Source of the DNA: Firmicutes bacterium UBA4049
Lineage (GTDB): Bacteria; Bacillota; Desulfotomaculia; Desulfotomaculales; Nap2-2B
DNA: 9,800 nucleotides
Direction: 5' to 3'
Assembly (NCBI GenBank): GCA_002382755.1
Contig: DFZT01000001.1
Coordinates: 1 to 9,800, forward strand
Positions 1 to 5,783 of this stretch are shown here, one piece after another (position 1 is the first letter of the stretch; every line of letters begins with the position of its first letter). The position numbers and the translations under genes are program-made. Under the pieces are notes generated by a model. That model did not search any database, was not told where the DNA came from, and saw only the letters and a list, made by a program, of their open reading frames with translations.

Positions 1-2
1 TA

Positions 3-209
3 TTAATTTCTCGCGGCGCCTTAGTCCTGGAAATGCATCAGCTTGACGAATTAGAGGAAACGGATTTAATCATCGTGTCGGCTACCGTAAAGGGAATACA
101 GGAAATATACAGTAGACAACTTCTTAAACCTTGCTTTGGAAGGGGGGCTGTCTGTCTTAATTTACATATCCTCGGAATCATTATTTTTAGAATCATGTCC
201 GCCCGTTGA
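3..209 (+). CDS. Possible 3' end of a truncated gene, unknown function
   Basis: An open frame enters from the left edge and stops at TGA 207-209, giving about 68 residues. The first 40 or so (reading ISRGALVLEMHQLDELEE, then TDLIIVSATVKGIQEIYS) have normal globular protein composition. The last 20 are rich in Ile/Leu/Phe and lie opposite the convergent membrane-protein gene on the minus strand, so the natural stop may have been lost or the frame may be decayed. I do not recognise the family. It could be the real end of a gene cut by the window or an accidental frame. Confidence 0.3.
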   Translation, partial: LISRGALVLEMHQLDELEETDLIIVSATVKGIQEIYSRQLLKPCFGRGAVCLNLHILGIIIFRIMSAR

Positions 210-647
210 TTTTTCCGACAAGATGCCCTGCAAAATAAGGGAAGCTAATAATAAAAACGTTATCAACCACCATCCAGCTGCTTCAAAAATATCTCCCGGA
301 ACCATAAGCGTGTACCCCATATAAGAGAAAAACAATAACCTTTGTAGAATTCTGAAAGCATTTGCATCGGCTTGGTTTTTTGACGCTATCAGCCTCTCAT
401 CATTTTCGCTGATGATGATGTCCTTCATTTTTTGAGGATATTTCTTAATTGTTTGCAGTTTAATGTAAGAAGCAAACGCAATACCTAATGGAAAGAAAGA
501 CAGGGCCACAACAGCCTTATTGTTTGGCAGGAGCTTAATATCTGTTACCTCAAACATAATGCCGACCGCCAGCAGGACAATGAAAATAGTCAGCGATATA
601 AGCAGAACCGTTTTAGTTTTTCTAACTGTCTTTTCAATATTCGTAAT
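162..647 (-). CDS. DUF2178-like four-helix membrane protein, probable ATT start
   Basis: Small integral membrane protein co-transcribed with the XRE regulator upstream. From the first in-frame ATG (555-557) it would have 131 aa, but the frame stays open back to the regulator's TAA (648-650). The codon touching that stop is ATT (645-647), with SD GGGAGG five bases upstream at 653-658. The ATT reading gives 161 aa and adds a first helix after a basic leader (TKTVLLISLTIFIVLLAVGI, about 11-30). Three more helices follow at about 44-61, 99-120 and 124-142, then a hydrophilic tail. Between helices 2 and 3, ENDERLIASKNQADANAF resembles the DER...I..KA...A signature of DUF2178-type proteins. Such XRE/membrane pairs are common in Firmicutes; the biochemical role is unknown. 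The family call is from memory; the ATT start is inferred from SD position and topology. Confidence 0.72.
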   Translation of the reverse strand: MTNIEKTVRKTKTVLLISLTIFIVLLAVGIMFEVTDIKLLPNNKAVVALSFFPLGIAFASYIKLQTIKKYPQKMKDIIISENDERLIASKNQADANAFRILQRLLFFSYMGYTLMVPGDIFEAAGWWLITFLLLASLILQGILSEKSTGGHDSKNNDSEDM

Positions 648-842
648 TTATTCCTCCCAAAATAAATCATTTAAAGTTTTGTTGAGGGCTTTGCATATTT
701 CTATACATAACTTTAAGCTCGGATTGTATTTTCCAGATTCGATCAGATTGATGGTTTGCCTGGTTACACCTATAATCTCGGCCAACTGCTCCTGCGATAC
801 ATCTGATTCTACTCTCGCAATCTTCATTTTTTTATTCTTCAA
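648..842 (-). CDS. XRE-family regulator, YozG-like, 64 aa
   Basis: Minimal HTH_3/Cro-CI DNA-binding protein, almost only the five-helix domain. QEQLAEIIGVTRQTINLIES (18-36) is the helix-turn-helix, followed by GKYNPSLKLCIEICKALNKTLNDLFWEE, the usual end of the short YozG-type regulators. I choose TTG 840-842 as start because SD GGGAGG (850-855) sits seven bases upstream; ATG 825-827 would be too far from it. The gene ends exactly where the membrane-protein frame begins, so the two are one transcript and probably translationally coupled. A near-consensus promoter and a perfect palindrome lie directly upstream, suggesting autoregulation. Its targets beyond its own operon cannot be seen. Confidence 0.9.
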   Translation of the reverse strand: MKNKKMKIARVESDVSQEQLAEIIGVTRQTINLIESGKYNPSLKLCIEICKALNKTLNDLFWEE

Positions 843-865
843 TAAACCCCCTCCCTCTATAAAGC

Positions 866-894
866 ATCATACTTATTATATTTCATAATGTCAA
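866..894 (-). promoter_or_regulatory. SigA-type promoter of the XRE/membrane operon
   Basis: Read on the minus strand: TTGACA (889-894) as a perfect -35, a 17-base spacer, then TATGAT (866-871) as a five-of-six -10. Transcription would start near 859, leaving a leader of about 17 bases that contains the SD of the regulator. It is the best promoter in the window. Confidence 0.85.
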
Positions 895-921
895 TTATAT
901 ATTACATATTGTAATATATAA
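895..921. promoter_or_regulatory. Perfect 12-bp palindrome, likely operator of the XRE regulator
   Basis: TTATATATTACA (895-906), spacer TAT, then TGTAATATATAA (910-921): twelve of twelve arm bases match. It abuts the -35 of the divergent side at 894. The symmetry, dyad size and place fit a dimeric XRE operator, so autoregulation is the natural inference. Position just upstream of the -35 allows activation as well as repression. The AT-rich arms could partly be composition, but the central TTACA/TGTAA is specific. Confidence 0.6.
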
Positions 922-1045
922 AAGCTGATCAATATCAGAGAATATGGTCAAGTATCAGTACGGTGGCGAGGACAATATCTGTTATCGTGAGAGGAGCAGC
1001 ACGTTAAAAAACACTTTCGCAAGCAAATAACGAGCATCGGGGTTT

Positions 1046-1240
1046 TTGATATTTTTTCACACTTTGAATTTGCCAGCGCCATACCACATTGTTTTATTTG
1101 CTGTTACAACACTGAAAGAAAACGGCAAACCAAACGTAAATTATCATTCGTGGAGCTGCTTTCAAGGCGATAATGATCCCGGATACAATCCGCATAGGTT
1201 CATTTTTCGCTCCACGATTCCTACCCCGGGTTCTACTTAA
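1046..1240 (+). pseudogene. Possible N-terminal remnant of a flavin-reductase-like protein
   Basis: The 64-codon frame contains APYHIVLFAVTTLKENGKPN followed by VNYHSW. This resembles the opening strand and turn of flavin-reductase-like split-barrel FMN-binding proteins, where an ATTL..DG.PNV...SW pattern is typical. After that the frame (SCFQGDN, then Pro/His-rich) no longer looks like the family and stops. There is no SD and no good start codon (TTG at 1046). I read it as a truncated remnant rather than a gene. The resemblance is by eye over about 25 residues and could be chance. Confidence 0.3.
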
Positions 1241-1255
1241 ATATTGACGCATAAT

Positions 1256-1298
1256 AATTATGACGGGGAACTTTTTAACCCTGCCGGCCGTCATAATT
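1256..1298. repeat. 11-bp inverted repeat upstream of the stalk-domain gene
   Basis: AATTATGACGG (1256-1266) and its exact reverse complement CCGTCATAATT (1288-1298) are separated by 21 bases. It ends about 37 bases before the start codon at 1336. It has no T-run, so it is not a terminator; an operator or a 5'-leader hairpin is possible. Confidence 0.55.
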
Positions 1299-1335
1299 GT
1301 AACCGAATAATATTTTTCCTGGGAGAGGGTAAGAA

Positions 1336-2448
1336 ATGCTTAATAGGGCACTTTTATCATTCTTAGCTTTATTTATTTTCCTGATGTTCTGCGGCAGTCC
1401 CGGAAACGCGGCGGTTAAAAAAGACCTTCCGGTAAGAATATTTTTGACCGACCACCGGGAAATTACCTTTAACAAAGATGTGCCTTTTATTGACCAGAAA
1501 GGCCGCGTACAGGCGCCCGTGAGTTTCCTCGCCGCGGAACTCGGGGCAAAGGTGACCTGGAAAGAAAAGTCCAGAACGGCAATCATTACGGGTAACGGCA
1601 GGGCAATTAAGCTCGTTCCCGGAAAAAGCCGCGCCGTAATTAATGGAACGGAAGTATTCCTTGATTCCGGACCGACTTTAATTAAGGGAAGGATATTTCT
1701 GCCGGTGCGTTTTATCGTTGAGCAGCTTGGGGCAAAGGTCGACTGGGACAAGGACTCAAGGGTAGTCAAAATAGATATTATGCTTCCGGTAATCAGGGAT
1801 TATGGCCTGTCGTATGTTAAGGCTGCTGACGGTTGGTACACAGTTCCCCGGACATTTACCGCCTGGGTAACGGCTTTAAACGCAAAGAGGGCGGATTTTT
1901 ACCTGACCCCCACAGGGACGGGACAAGAGCCGGTCAAAATAGCAACATCTTACAGCGATGAAGGCAATTTCAGCGCCACCTATACTTTACCGCAGTCCGG
2001 TATAATGGCTCATTTCTGGGCCGAGGTCGTAAACGACAATGGCATAAAAAGCACAGAAATCATGAATGTCTACAGGGAGGTTTCGGCAGACCCGCCCGCT
2101 GTGTTGGAAAATGTGCCCCTTCACCCCAGTTTTAACTGGAAGCTGGAGACAGATCAGGGTATTTTGAAATATTGGCTCGGGTCCGATTATAACAGGGAAG
2201 GAAGCAAAGTTATTATTTCAACACTGCTTCAAAAGCCAAGTTCGCAGGAAATTATCGGGTGGTACCGTAAAACTTTTGAGGAAACAGGCTGGGAGTTATT
2301 AAAACTTGACGGAAGTCAGGCCTCCTGGCGCATGACTGCCGCAAAAGAAAATTTTGAAATGGAGATTCATTACGGTTTTTTGGGTACTGACGGATCAACA
2401 TCCCCCGAAAACGGTGTCCGGATAATCGCTGTGGTAAAAACAAAGTAA
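1336..2448 (+). CDS. Secreted stalk-domain (CuAO N-terminal) protein
   Basis: 370-aa exported protein. A signal peptide (hydrophobic 5-19, cleavage near GNA-A at 24-26) leads into two copies of the stalk repeat of the copper amine oxidase N-terminal domain (PF07833). Copy one is near 44-84 (APVSFLAAELGAKVTWKEKS) and copy two near 103-148 (FLPVRFIVEQLGAKVDWDKD). Residues 150-247 look like an all-beta, Ig-like module (FTAWVTALNAKRADFYLTPT and GNFSATYTLPQSG). The C-terminus (about 260-370) has PLHPSF and a WYRKTFEETGWELL segment, which I do not assign to a named family. Stalk repeats in Firmicutes usually belong to cell-surface proteins and do not imply amine oxidase activity; no catalytic domain is present. 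SD GGGAGAGGG (1321-1329) lies six bases before ATG. It stands alone on this strand; the substrate or partner is unknown. Confidence 0.88.
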   Translation: MLNRALLSFLALFIFLMFCGSPGNAAVKKDLPVRIFLTDHREITFNKDVPFIDQKGRVQAPVSFLAAELGAKVTWKEKSRTAIITGNGRAIKLVPGKSRAVINGTEVFLDSGPTLIKGRIFLPVRFIVEQLGAKVDWDKDSRVVKIDIMLPVIRDYGLSYVKAADGWYTVPRTFTAWVTALNAKRADFYLTPTGTGQEPVKIATSYSDEGNFSATYTLPQSGIMAHFWAEVVNDNGIKSTEIMNVYREVSADPPAVLENVPLHPSFNWKLETDQGILKYWLGSDYNREGSKVIISTLLQKPSSQEIIGWYRKTFEETGWELLKLDGSQASWRMTAAKENFEMEIHYGFLGTDGSTSPENGVRIIAVVKTK

Positions 2449-2503
2449 CCTGGGCAACGTTATTTCAACTCGTTTTTTATGCGGTCTTTTTTTATTACGG
2501 TGA

Positions 2504-2848
2504 TTATTTCTTGCTGGAAATGATTGTTTTTAATGTCTTTTCCAGTTCTAAGAGTTCAGCCTTCTGTCTTTGAACCCATTCCAGAATTCCTTTCAGCACT
2601 TTCTCTTTTTTCTGATCGGTAAAATTGCACAGATCGAGTTCTTCCTCAACAAAATAGCTCTGTTTAACCTCAAAGATCTCGGCAAGGCGTTTTAATGTTT
2701 CCGGGCGTATGCTGTGAATTCCCTGTTCCCAATCCCTAACGGCAGATACACTGACCCCGATTATTTTTGCCAGCCCTTCCCTTTTAAGCCCCCTGGATTT
2801 CCTTAAGTTTTTCAGTCTGAAACCGATTACTTTTTTCATTTCTTCCAA
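2504..2848 (-). CDS. XRE-family regulator with C-terminal coiled helix, 114 aa
   Basis: Cytoplasmic DNA-binding protein. Residues 8-64 form an HTH_3 domain: IGFRLKNLRKSRGLKREGLA, then KIIGVSVSAVRDWEQGI as recognition region, then LKRLAEIFEV. The tail from about 78 to 110 is a predicted long helix rich in Lys/Glu/Leu (ILEWVQRQKAELLELEKTLK) that may dimerise. I use TTG 2846-2848 because AGGTGAT stands five bases upstream; ATG 2837-2839, three codons in, is a real alternative with a weaker GGAAG. It is convergent with the stalk-domain gene, whose stop is 55 bases away, and divergent from the EamA gene, which it might regulate. That link is guesswork from position only. Confidence 0.88.
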   Translation of the reverse strand: MEEMKKVIGFRLKNLRKSRGLKREGLAKIIGVSVSAVRDWEQGIHSIRPETLKRLAEIFEVKQSYFVEEELDLCNFTDQKKEKVLKGILEWVQRQKAELLELEKTLKTIISSKK

Positions 2849-2996
2849 AGTTTATCACCTGCTTTGACCTTGTCTTTGATAATGGTGTGCTGGCAAGTAA
2901 AATTTAGGTCTATAAAAAATAAATTCTATATTATTCTTCTTTTTCCTACTTTGGGCTAAAGGATTAGAAAATTATATCCGTTGTTGGATAATCCTG

Positions 2997-3033
2997 TTGT
3001 TTTTTAGTATTTGTACGGGTAAGATAAACTTAC
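2997..3033 (+). promoter_or_regulatory. Weak candidate promoter of the EamA gene with small palindrome
   Basis: TTGTTT (2997-3002), 17-base spacer, TAAGAT (3020-3025). Both boxes match the consensus poorly (three and four of six). GTAAG-ATAAA-CTTAC (3019-3033) is a short dyad covering the -10 and could be an operator. The rest of the 2849-3069 gap shows nothing I can assign. Confidence 0.3.
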
Positions 3034-3069
3034 AGATTTAAGGCAAAAATTTAAGGATGGAACATTGAA

Positions 3070-3489
3070 ATGAAATCAATAATCTTTGCTTTTCTGGCAA
3101 TGCTTTGCTGGGGTATTGGGCCGTTATTCGCCAAGACAGGACTTGTTTCGCTGGAGCCTTTTTCTGCACTGACAATAAGAAGCGTATCTGTAACAGTTAT
3201 TTTGCTGATTACCGGCATTTTGACCGGGGAAATGGCAGCTTTATCCCATGTCGATCTCCGGTCTGCTTCTTTTATAATAGGCGAGGGAATCTTTGCAGCC
3301 TATTTAGGTCAGATGGCTTACTTTTATGCCCTAAAAATTGGTGAAGTCTCGGTCATCACACCGATTGCAGCGGCGTTTCCAATTGTTACATTGATCCTTG
3401 CCGTAATATTGCTTGGTGAAAATTTTTCTGTCCAGAAGCTTGTTGGCGCAGCGCTAATCGTTGCCGGTGTTATTACTATCAACAAATAA
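3070..3489 (+). CDS. Single-domain EamA (DMT superfamily) transporter
   Basis: 139-aa inner-membrane protein carrying one EamA unit (PF00892), half of the usual ten-helix, two-unit transporters. Hydrophobic segments lie at about 3-22 (containing CWGIGPLFAKTGL), 32-52, 66-87, 95-115 and 122-138. The LGENFSVQKLVGAALIVAGV end is characteristic of the family. Half-length members of this kind exist in many Firmicutes and would have to act as dimers. Substrate cannot be told; relatives export metabolites, amino acids or toxic cations. SD AAGGATGG (3053-3060) is nine bases before ATG. The stop is followed with no gap, in the same frame, by a decayed DUF3298 fragment, so DNA downstream has been rearranged. 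Confidence 0.9.
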   Translation: MKSIIFAFLAMLCWGIGPLFAKTGLVSLEPFSALTIRSVSVTVILLITGILTGEMAALSHVDLRSASFIIGEGIFAAYLGQMAYFYALKIGEVSVITPIAAAFPIVTLILAVILLGENFSVQKLVGAALIVAGVITINK

Positions 3490-3750
3490 ATGAGCTTTTT
3501 CAAGAAAGGCTACAATTATAAGGAGGTCATCAACCAGGAAATTAAAAGGCAGATTAAGGAAAAACGATATGTGTTTTTCGCAGCCCGGAATGGAATCTCA
3601 AACAATTAAGGATAACCAGCCGTTTTACCTTGTGGACGCGGTTTGACAATATATTTTGCGCAGTATGAAATAGCGCCGTATGCCGCCGGAATACCGGAGT
3701 TTAAACTGCCGTTTACCCTTTTTGGCAATAATGTAAAAATCCAAAGTTAG
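3490..3750 (+). pseudogene. Frameshifted C-terminal remnant of an RsiV-type DUF3298 protein
   Basis: Three consecutive frames together rebuild the end of a DUF3298 domain. Frame one, 3490-3609: FFKKGYNYKEVINQEIKRQI, the usual 'F..G.dY...iN..I..qI' stretch. Frame two, about 3590-3646: TIKDNQPFYLVDAV, the FYL strand. Frame three, 3643-3750: LTIYFAQYEIAPYAAGIPEF followed by KLPF, the family hallmark YEIAPYAAG.PEF. The joints near 3590-3609 and 3643 need one-base changes in opposite directions. Everything N-terminal of the domain is missing. Intact relatives are extracytoplasmic domains of anti-sigma factors or secreted, often stalk-domain, proteins. It abuts the EamA stop codon with no space, so it is a relic left by deletion or fusion. 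Sequencing error could explain a frameshift but not the absent 5' part. Confidence 0.75.
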
Positions 3751-3768
3751 CGGGAGTAAACATAGCTG

Positions 3769-3805
3769 AAAGAAGGACTTCCCCATGGAAAGCCCTTCTT
3801 TTTAT
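3769..3805 (+). terminator. Intrinsic terminator after the EamA/DUF3298 region
   Basis: AAAGAAGG (3769-3776) pairs with CCTTCTTT (3794-3801), helped inside by CTTCC/GGAAAG, and runs into TTTTT. It faces the plus strand and stands just past the end of the minus-strand small Cys protein, so it separates the two convergent units. The minus-strand T-run is short, so reverse action would be weak. Confidence 0.7.
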
Positions 3806-3813
3806 TCGTGCGA

Positions 3814-3954
3814 TTAGCTCTGCTTGCTTTTTTGGGGCTTGAAAGAAGGGCAGTTTCCAGACATGCATTCTTCGTTATTGCTTAATTCGTCGGCTTCCTC
3901 GGCCTGACACTGTTTGTTCTTGTTATGGCAGCAGTCTTCCAGGTTGCATTTCAT
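3814..3954 (-). CDS. 46-aa Cys-rich protein, DUF1540-like
   Basis: Short gene starting at ATG 3952-3954, with GGTGGTGA seven bases upstream on the minus strand, a strong SD. The product has six cysteines (3, 8, 9, 16, 30, 35) in 46 residues. The first half, CNLEDCCHNKNKQCQAEE, has the 'C-x4-C-x-(H/Y)N-x4-C-x-A' pattern of DUF1540 proteins, and the second half ends GNCPSFKP like the 'C.tF' end of that family. The cysteines suggest metal binding or a redox role in the cytoplasm; no signal peptide is present. DUF1540 members are small Firmicutes proteins of unknown function. An extended -10 promoter lies upstream and the gene is monocistronic. Confidence 0.75.
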   Translation of the reverse strand: MKCNLEDCCHNKNKQCQAEEADELSNNEECMSGNCPSFKPQKSKQS

Positions 3955-4000
3955 TGATCTCACCACCTTTCTCACCCTATTGTTGCCTTGATTGGTAAAC

Positions 4001-4029
4001 CTTATACCATTTCGGATCCGTTATTTAAA
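4001..4029 (-). promoter_or_regulatory. Extended -10 promoter of the Cys-rich protein gene
   Basis: On the minus strand TGGTATAAG: TATAAG at 4001-4006 preceded by TGG, an extended -10. TTTAAA (4024-4029), 17 bases upstream, is a weak -35. Start of transcription would be near 3994, leaving a leader of about 40 bases. Confidence 0.55.
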
Positions 4030-4177
4030 ATCGTTTAAAAAAATTGTTATTTATTCTTAGATAAGCGCAGATTGTATTTTGCATGTGACATTAAAAGACA
4101 AACTTCTTCGGAGGAAATATTTCTCTGGATGTCAAATACAAAATAAAGTGTAACAAAGGGGTAAGGAGTTGAAAGCC

Positions 4178-4447
4178 ATGTTTATACAGAGATTAAGCAA
4201 ACTGATTCTGAAAAAACTTGCACTGATGGCTGAAGAAAACGGCACCTTCAAATTTTATGTTTCCGACGTTGAGTTGTATTATATATTTGAAGATTTTGAT
4301 CCCAAGAAAATCAATCTTGCTGTTGAATATCTCAGCGAGAATAACTATATTAGGCTTGAACAAACCTCATCGAGCTTCAATATCTGCCTGAATACCACGG
4401 GGTATGACCGGGCTACGGACAGGCAGATAAGCCTTCTTTACCATTAA
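4178..4447 (+). CDS. Small unknown protein, winged-helix-like, 89 aa
   Basis: Not recognised. Start chosen at ATG 4178-4180 because GGAG (4165-4168) is nine bases upstream; the TTG at 4169 touches the SD and cannot use it. The protein is soluble, with an N-terminal basic helix (MFIQRLSKLILKKLALMAEE), an aromatic acidic middle (VELYYIFEDFDPKKI) and then AVEYLSENNYIRLEQTSSSF. The helix followed by 'L...NYI.L' and a beta pair looks like the recognition helix and wing of a winged-helix fold, so DNA or protein binding is possible. That is a fold guess, not a family match. No partner gene is attached: the lipoprotein gene begins 183 bases downstream with its own SD. Confidence 0.7.
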   Translation: MFIQRLSKLILKKLALMAEENGTFKFYVSDVELYYIFEDFDPKKINLAVEYLSENNYIRLEQTSSSFNICLNTTGYDRATDRQISLLYH

Positions 4448-4630
4448 GAACTCATAAACAAAACCGTTTTTATTAAGAAGCTGCTTTATGTTAAAGGGGC
4501 GCCTGCTTTTTTGGTGCGTTTGTTTTTGTTTGAAGGCAGCAGCGGGCAGGATTATAAAAATAATCAAAGTCGGGCAAAATTGGGTTGCTGTCAGGCAATG
4601 TTAATTTTGCTTTAAGGGAAGGATTAAGAA

Positions 4631-5392
4631 ATGAAGAAGACAATTTTCTTGTTATTGATTGCGTCTGTAGCGGCGCTCTCCGTAACAGGGTGCAAAAGCC
4701 CTTCGCTGTTCTCCAACAAGATACAGAAGCCAGCCGGAGAAATGGGCAATGCTGAAAATTACCCTGATGAGGTGAAGACGGCAATTGAAACTATTAAACC
4801 AATGCAAGTTGGAATGGCGGTATACGTAGATAAAAAGACCTACCTCATCGTCAGCTACGGCGAGAAACCTACCGCAGGGTATAAAGCTTCGATTACTTCA
4901 ACTGAAAAGCAGGGGGACAACCTTATCGCAACGACAGCGCTCAGCGTCCCAAATCCGGGGGCGCAGGCAGCGCAGGTGCTTACTTACCCTTATGTTGTTA
5001 AGGCGGTTGACGGCTTTTTCAAGGAGGTTTTTTTCAAAGGTCCTGCAGGTGAAGAATTTCCGCAGGTAGTTGGCTTGAAAGGAAAGCTTTCTTCTATTGA
5101 TCGATCCAGCAATAACAATATCATAGCTTCATCGCTGACGACGGGTCAAAATGGGATTAAAGCAAGGGGCATTGCCCGTGTTTTTGAAGCAACCGTAGGG
5201 TACGAGATTCAGGATGATGCGGGGAACAGACTAACCAATGGATTCGTCAATGCTGCTGCGGGCGGTCCGAACTGGGGTTGCTTTGAACTTGTCTTGAACA
5301 AATTGCCAAAAGGCGCAGCGAAGCTGCATCTGTTTCAGCCAAGCGCCATGGATGGAAGCAAGCTTGATCTTGTGGAACTCAAGTTGAAATAA
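4631..5392 (+). CDS. Lipoprotein with PrcB-like and Gmad2 domains
   Basis: 253-aa membrane-anchored lipoprotein. The signal peptide ends in the lipobox VTGC with lipidated Cys21. Residues about 60-127 match the PrcB C-terminal domain (YLIVSYGEKPTAGYKASITS, then VPNPGAQAAQVLTYPYVVK), named after a protease-complex subunit that protects PrtP in Treponema. Residues about 165-252 match Gmad2, an Ig-like domain of spore-germination and other surface proteins (KARGIARVFEATVGYEIQDD, GGPNWGCFEL, SAMDGSKLDLVEL). Both domains are non-catalytic binding modules, so a scaffold or envelope role is likely; sporulation or germination is possible but not shown here. SD AGGGAAGGA lies seven bases before ATG. 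The gene stands alone. Domain names come from recalled motifs. Confidence 0.87.
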   Translation: MKKTIFLLLIASVAALSVTGCKSPSLFSNKIQKPAGEMGNAENYPDEVKTAIETIKPMQVGMAVYVDKKTYLIVSYGEKPTAGYKASITSTEKQGDNLIATTALSVPNPGAQAAQVLTYPYVVKAVDGFFKEVFFKGPAGEEFPQVVGLKGKLSSIDRSSNNNIIASSLTTGQNGIKARGIARVFEATVGYEIQDDAGNRLTNGFVNAAAGGPNWGCFELVLNKLPKGAAKLHLFQPSAMDGSKLDLVELKLK

Positions 5393-5430
5393 CGCTTAGA
5401 TAAATCTTTTTGAACGAGAAACACTTTTGT

Positions 5431-5462
5431 AAAAAACTCGGTTATTAAATGCCAGGTTTTTT
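5431..5462. terminator. Weak bidirectional hairpin after the lipoprotein gene
   Basis: AAAAAAC (5431-5437) pairs with GTTTTTT (5456-5462), with a mismatch then GG/CC inside and a ten-base loop. The A-tract/T-tract arms would suit termination in either direction, but the GC content of the stem is low. Confidence 0.35.
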
Positions 5463-5600
5463 GTTAAGCGGGTTGTGTATTAATATTTGAAAGTTGGCTT
5501 GTTAATCAGCTAGAATATTGATAAGTATCCTGAAAATTAATTTGTCTTAGGAAGGCCAACTGCCTACGTGCTTAATAATCGCCTCTTATACTTGTACGAA

Positions 5601-5671
5601 CTCGTTCACCCTCGGGCCCGGTCAAACTCGGCGCTTACACGCCTCAAACAGTTCCCTCGCTTACCCTCGGG
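5601..5671. repeat. Imperfect 16-bp direct repeat in GC-rich island
   Basis: CTCGTTCACCCTCGGG (5601-5616) and CTCGCTTACCCTCGGG (5656-5671) match at 14 of 16 bases, with a period of 55. The first runs into the palindrome CGGGCCCG; the second is followed by another CACTCGTTC. Only two units, so not an array. Confidence 0.6.
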
Positions 5672-5783
5672 TTCACTCGTTCTTTGAATGAAGGATTAAA
5701 ATCCCACTAAAGGCATTGACCTCCCTTTATTGATGAATTTTCATCATCTTAGCTGGCGTTGCTTAAGCAGCATTTATGTCCAC

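Larger units (their letters stand above)
922..1335. other. Gene-poor stretch with remnants
   Basis: No convincing intact gene. The part from 922 to about 1045 holds only short frames; the longest with an ATG is 944-1030 (28 aa) without an SD. The middle holds a possible flavin-reductase-like scrap and the end holds a long inverted repeat before the stalk-domain gene. No tRNA-like or CRISPR-like structure was seen. Confidence 0.6.
5393..5783. other. Non-coding gap with repeats
   Basis: No gene seen. The left half is AT-rich and contains a weak A-tract/T-tract hairpin. The right half has a GC-rich island (about 5590-5680) with an imperfect direct repeat and several CTCG motifs, quite unlike the surrounding base composition. 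AGTTGGC (5492-5498) and GCCAACT (5555-5561) form a 7-bp inverted pair about 56 bases apart. It serves as the shared 3' space of two convergent genes. Confidence 0.6.

Noticed and set aside
944..1030. 28-codon frame MVKYQYGGEDNICYRERSS...
   Set aside because: No SD, no recognisable motif; too short to support.
1275..1769. 164-codon minus-strand frame
   Set aside because: Antisense shadow of the stalk-domain gene; composition (Ser/Thr/Pro-rich) and lack of SD argue against it.
4631..5392. Germination operon membership based on Gmad2
   Set aside because: No GerM, GerA or sporulation gene adjoins it; the domain alone does not prove the role.
5601..5671. CRISPR-like repeat
   Set aside because: Only two imperfect units with no regular spacers and no cas genes.
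5731..5746. TGATGA-ATTT-TCATCA hairpin after the peptidase gene
   Set aside because: Six weak pairs and no T-run on the minus strand; not a terminator.
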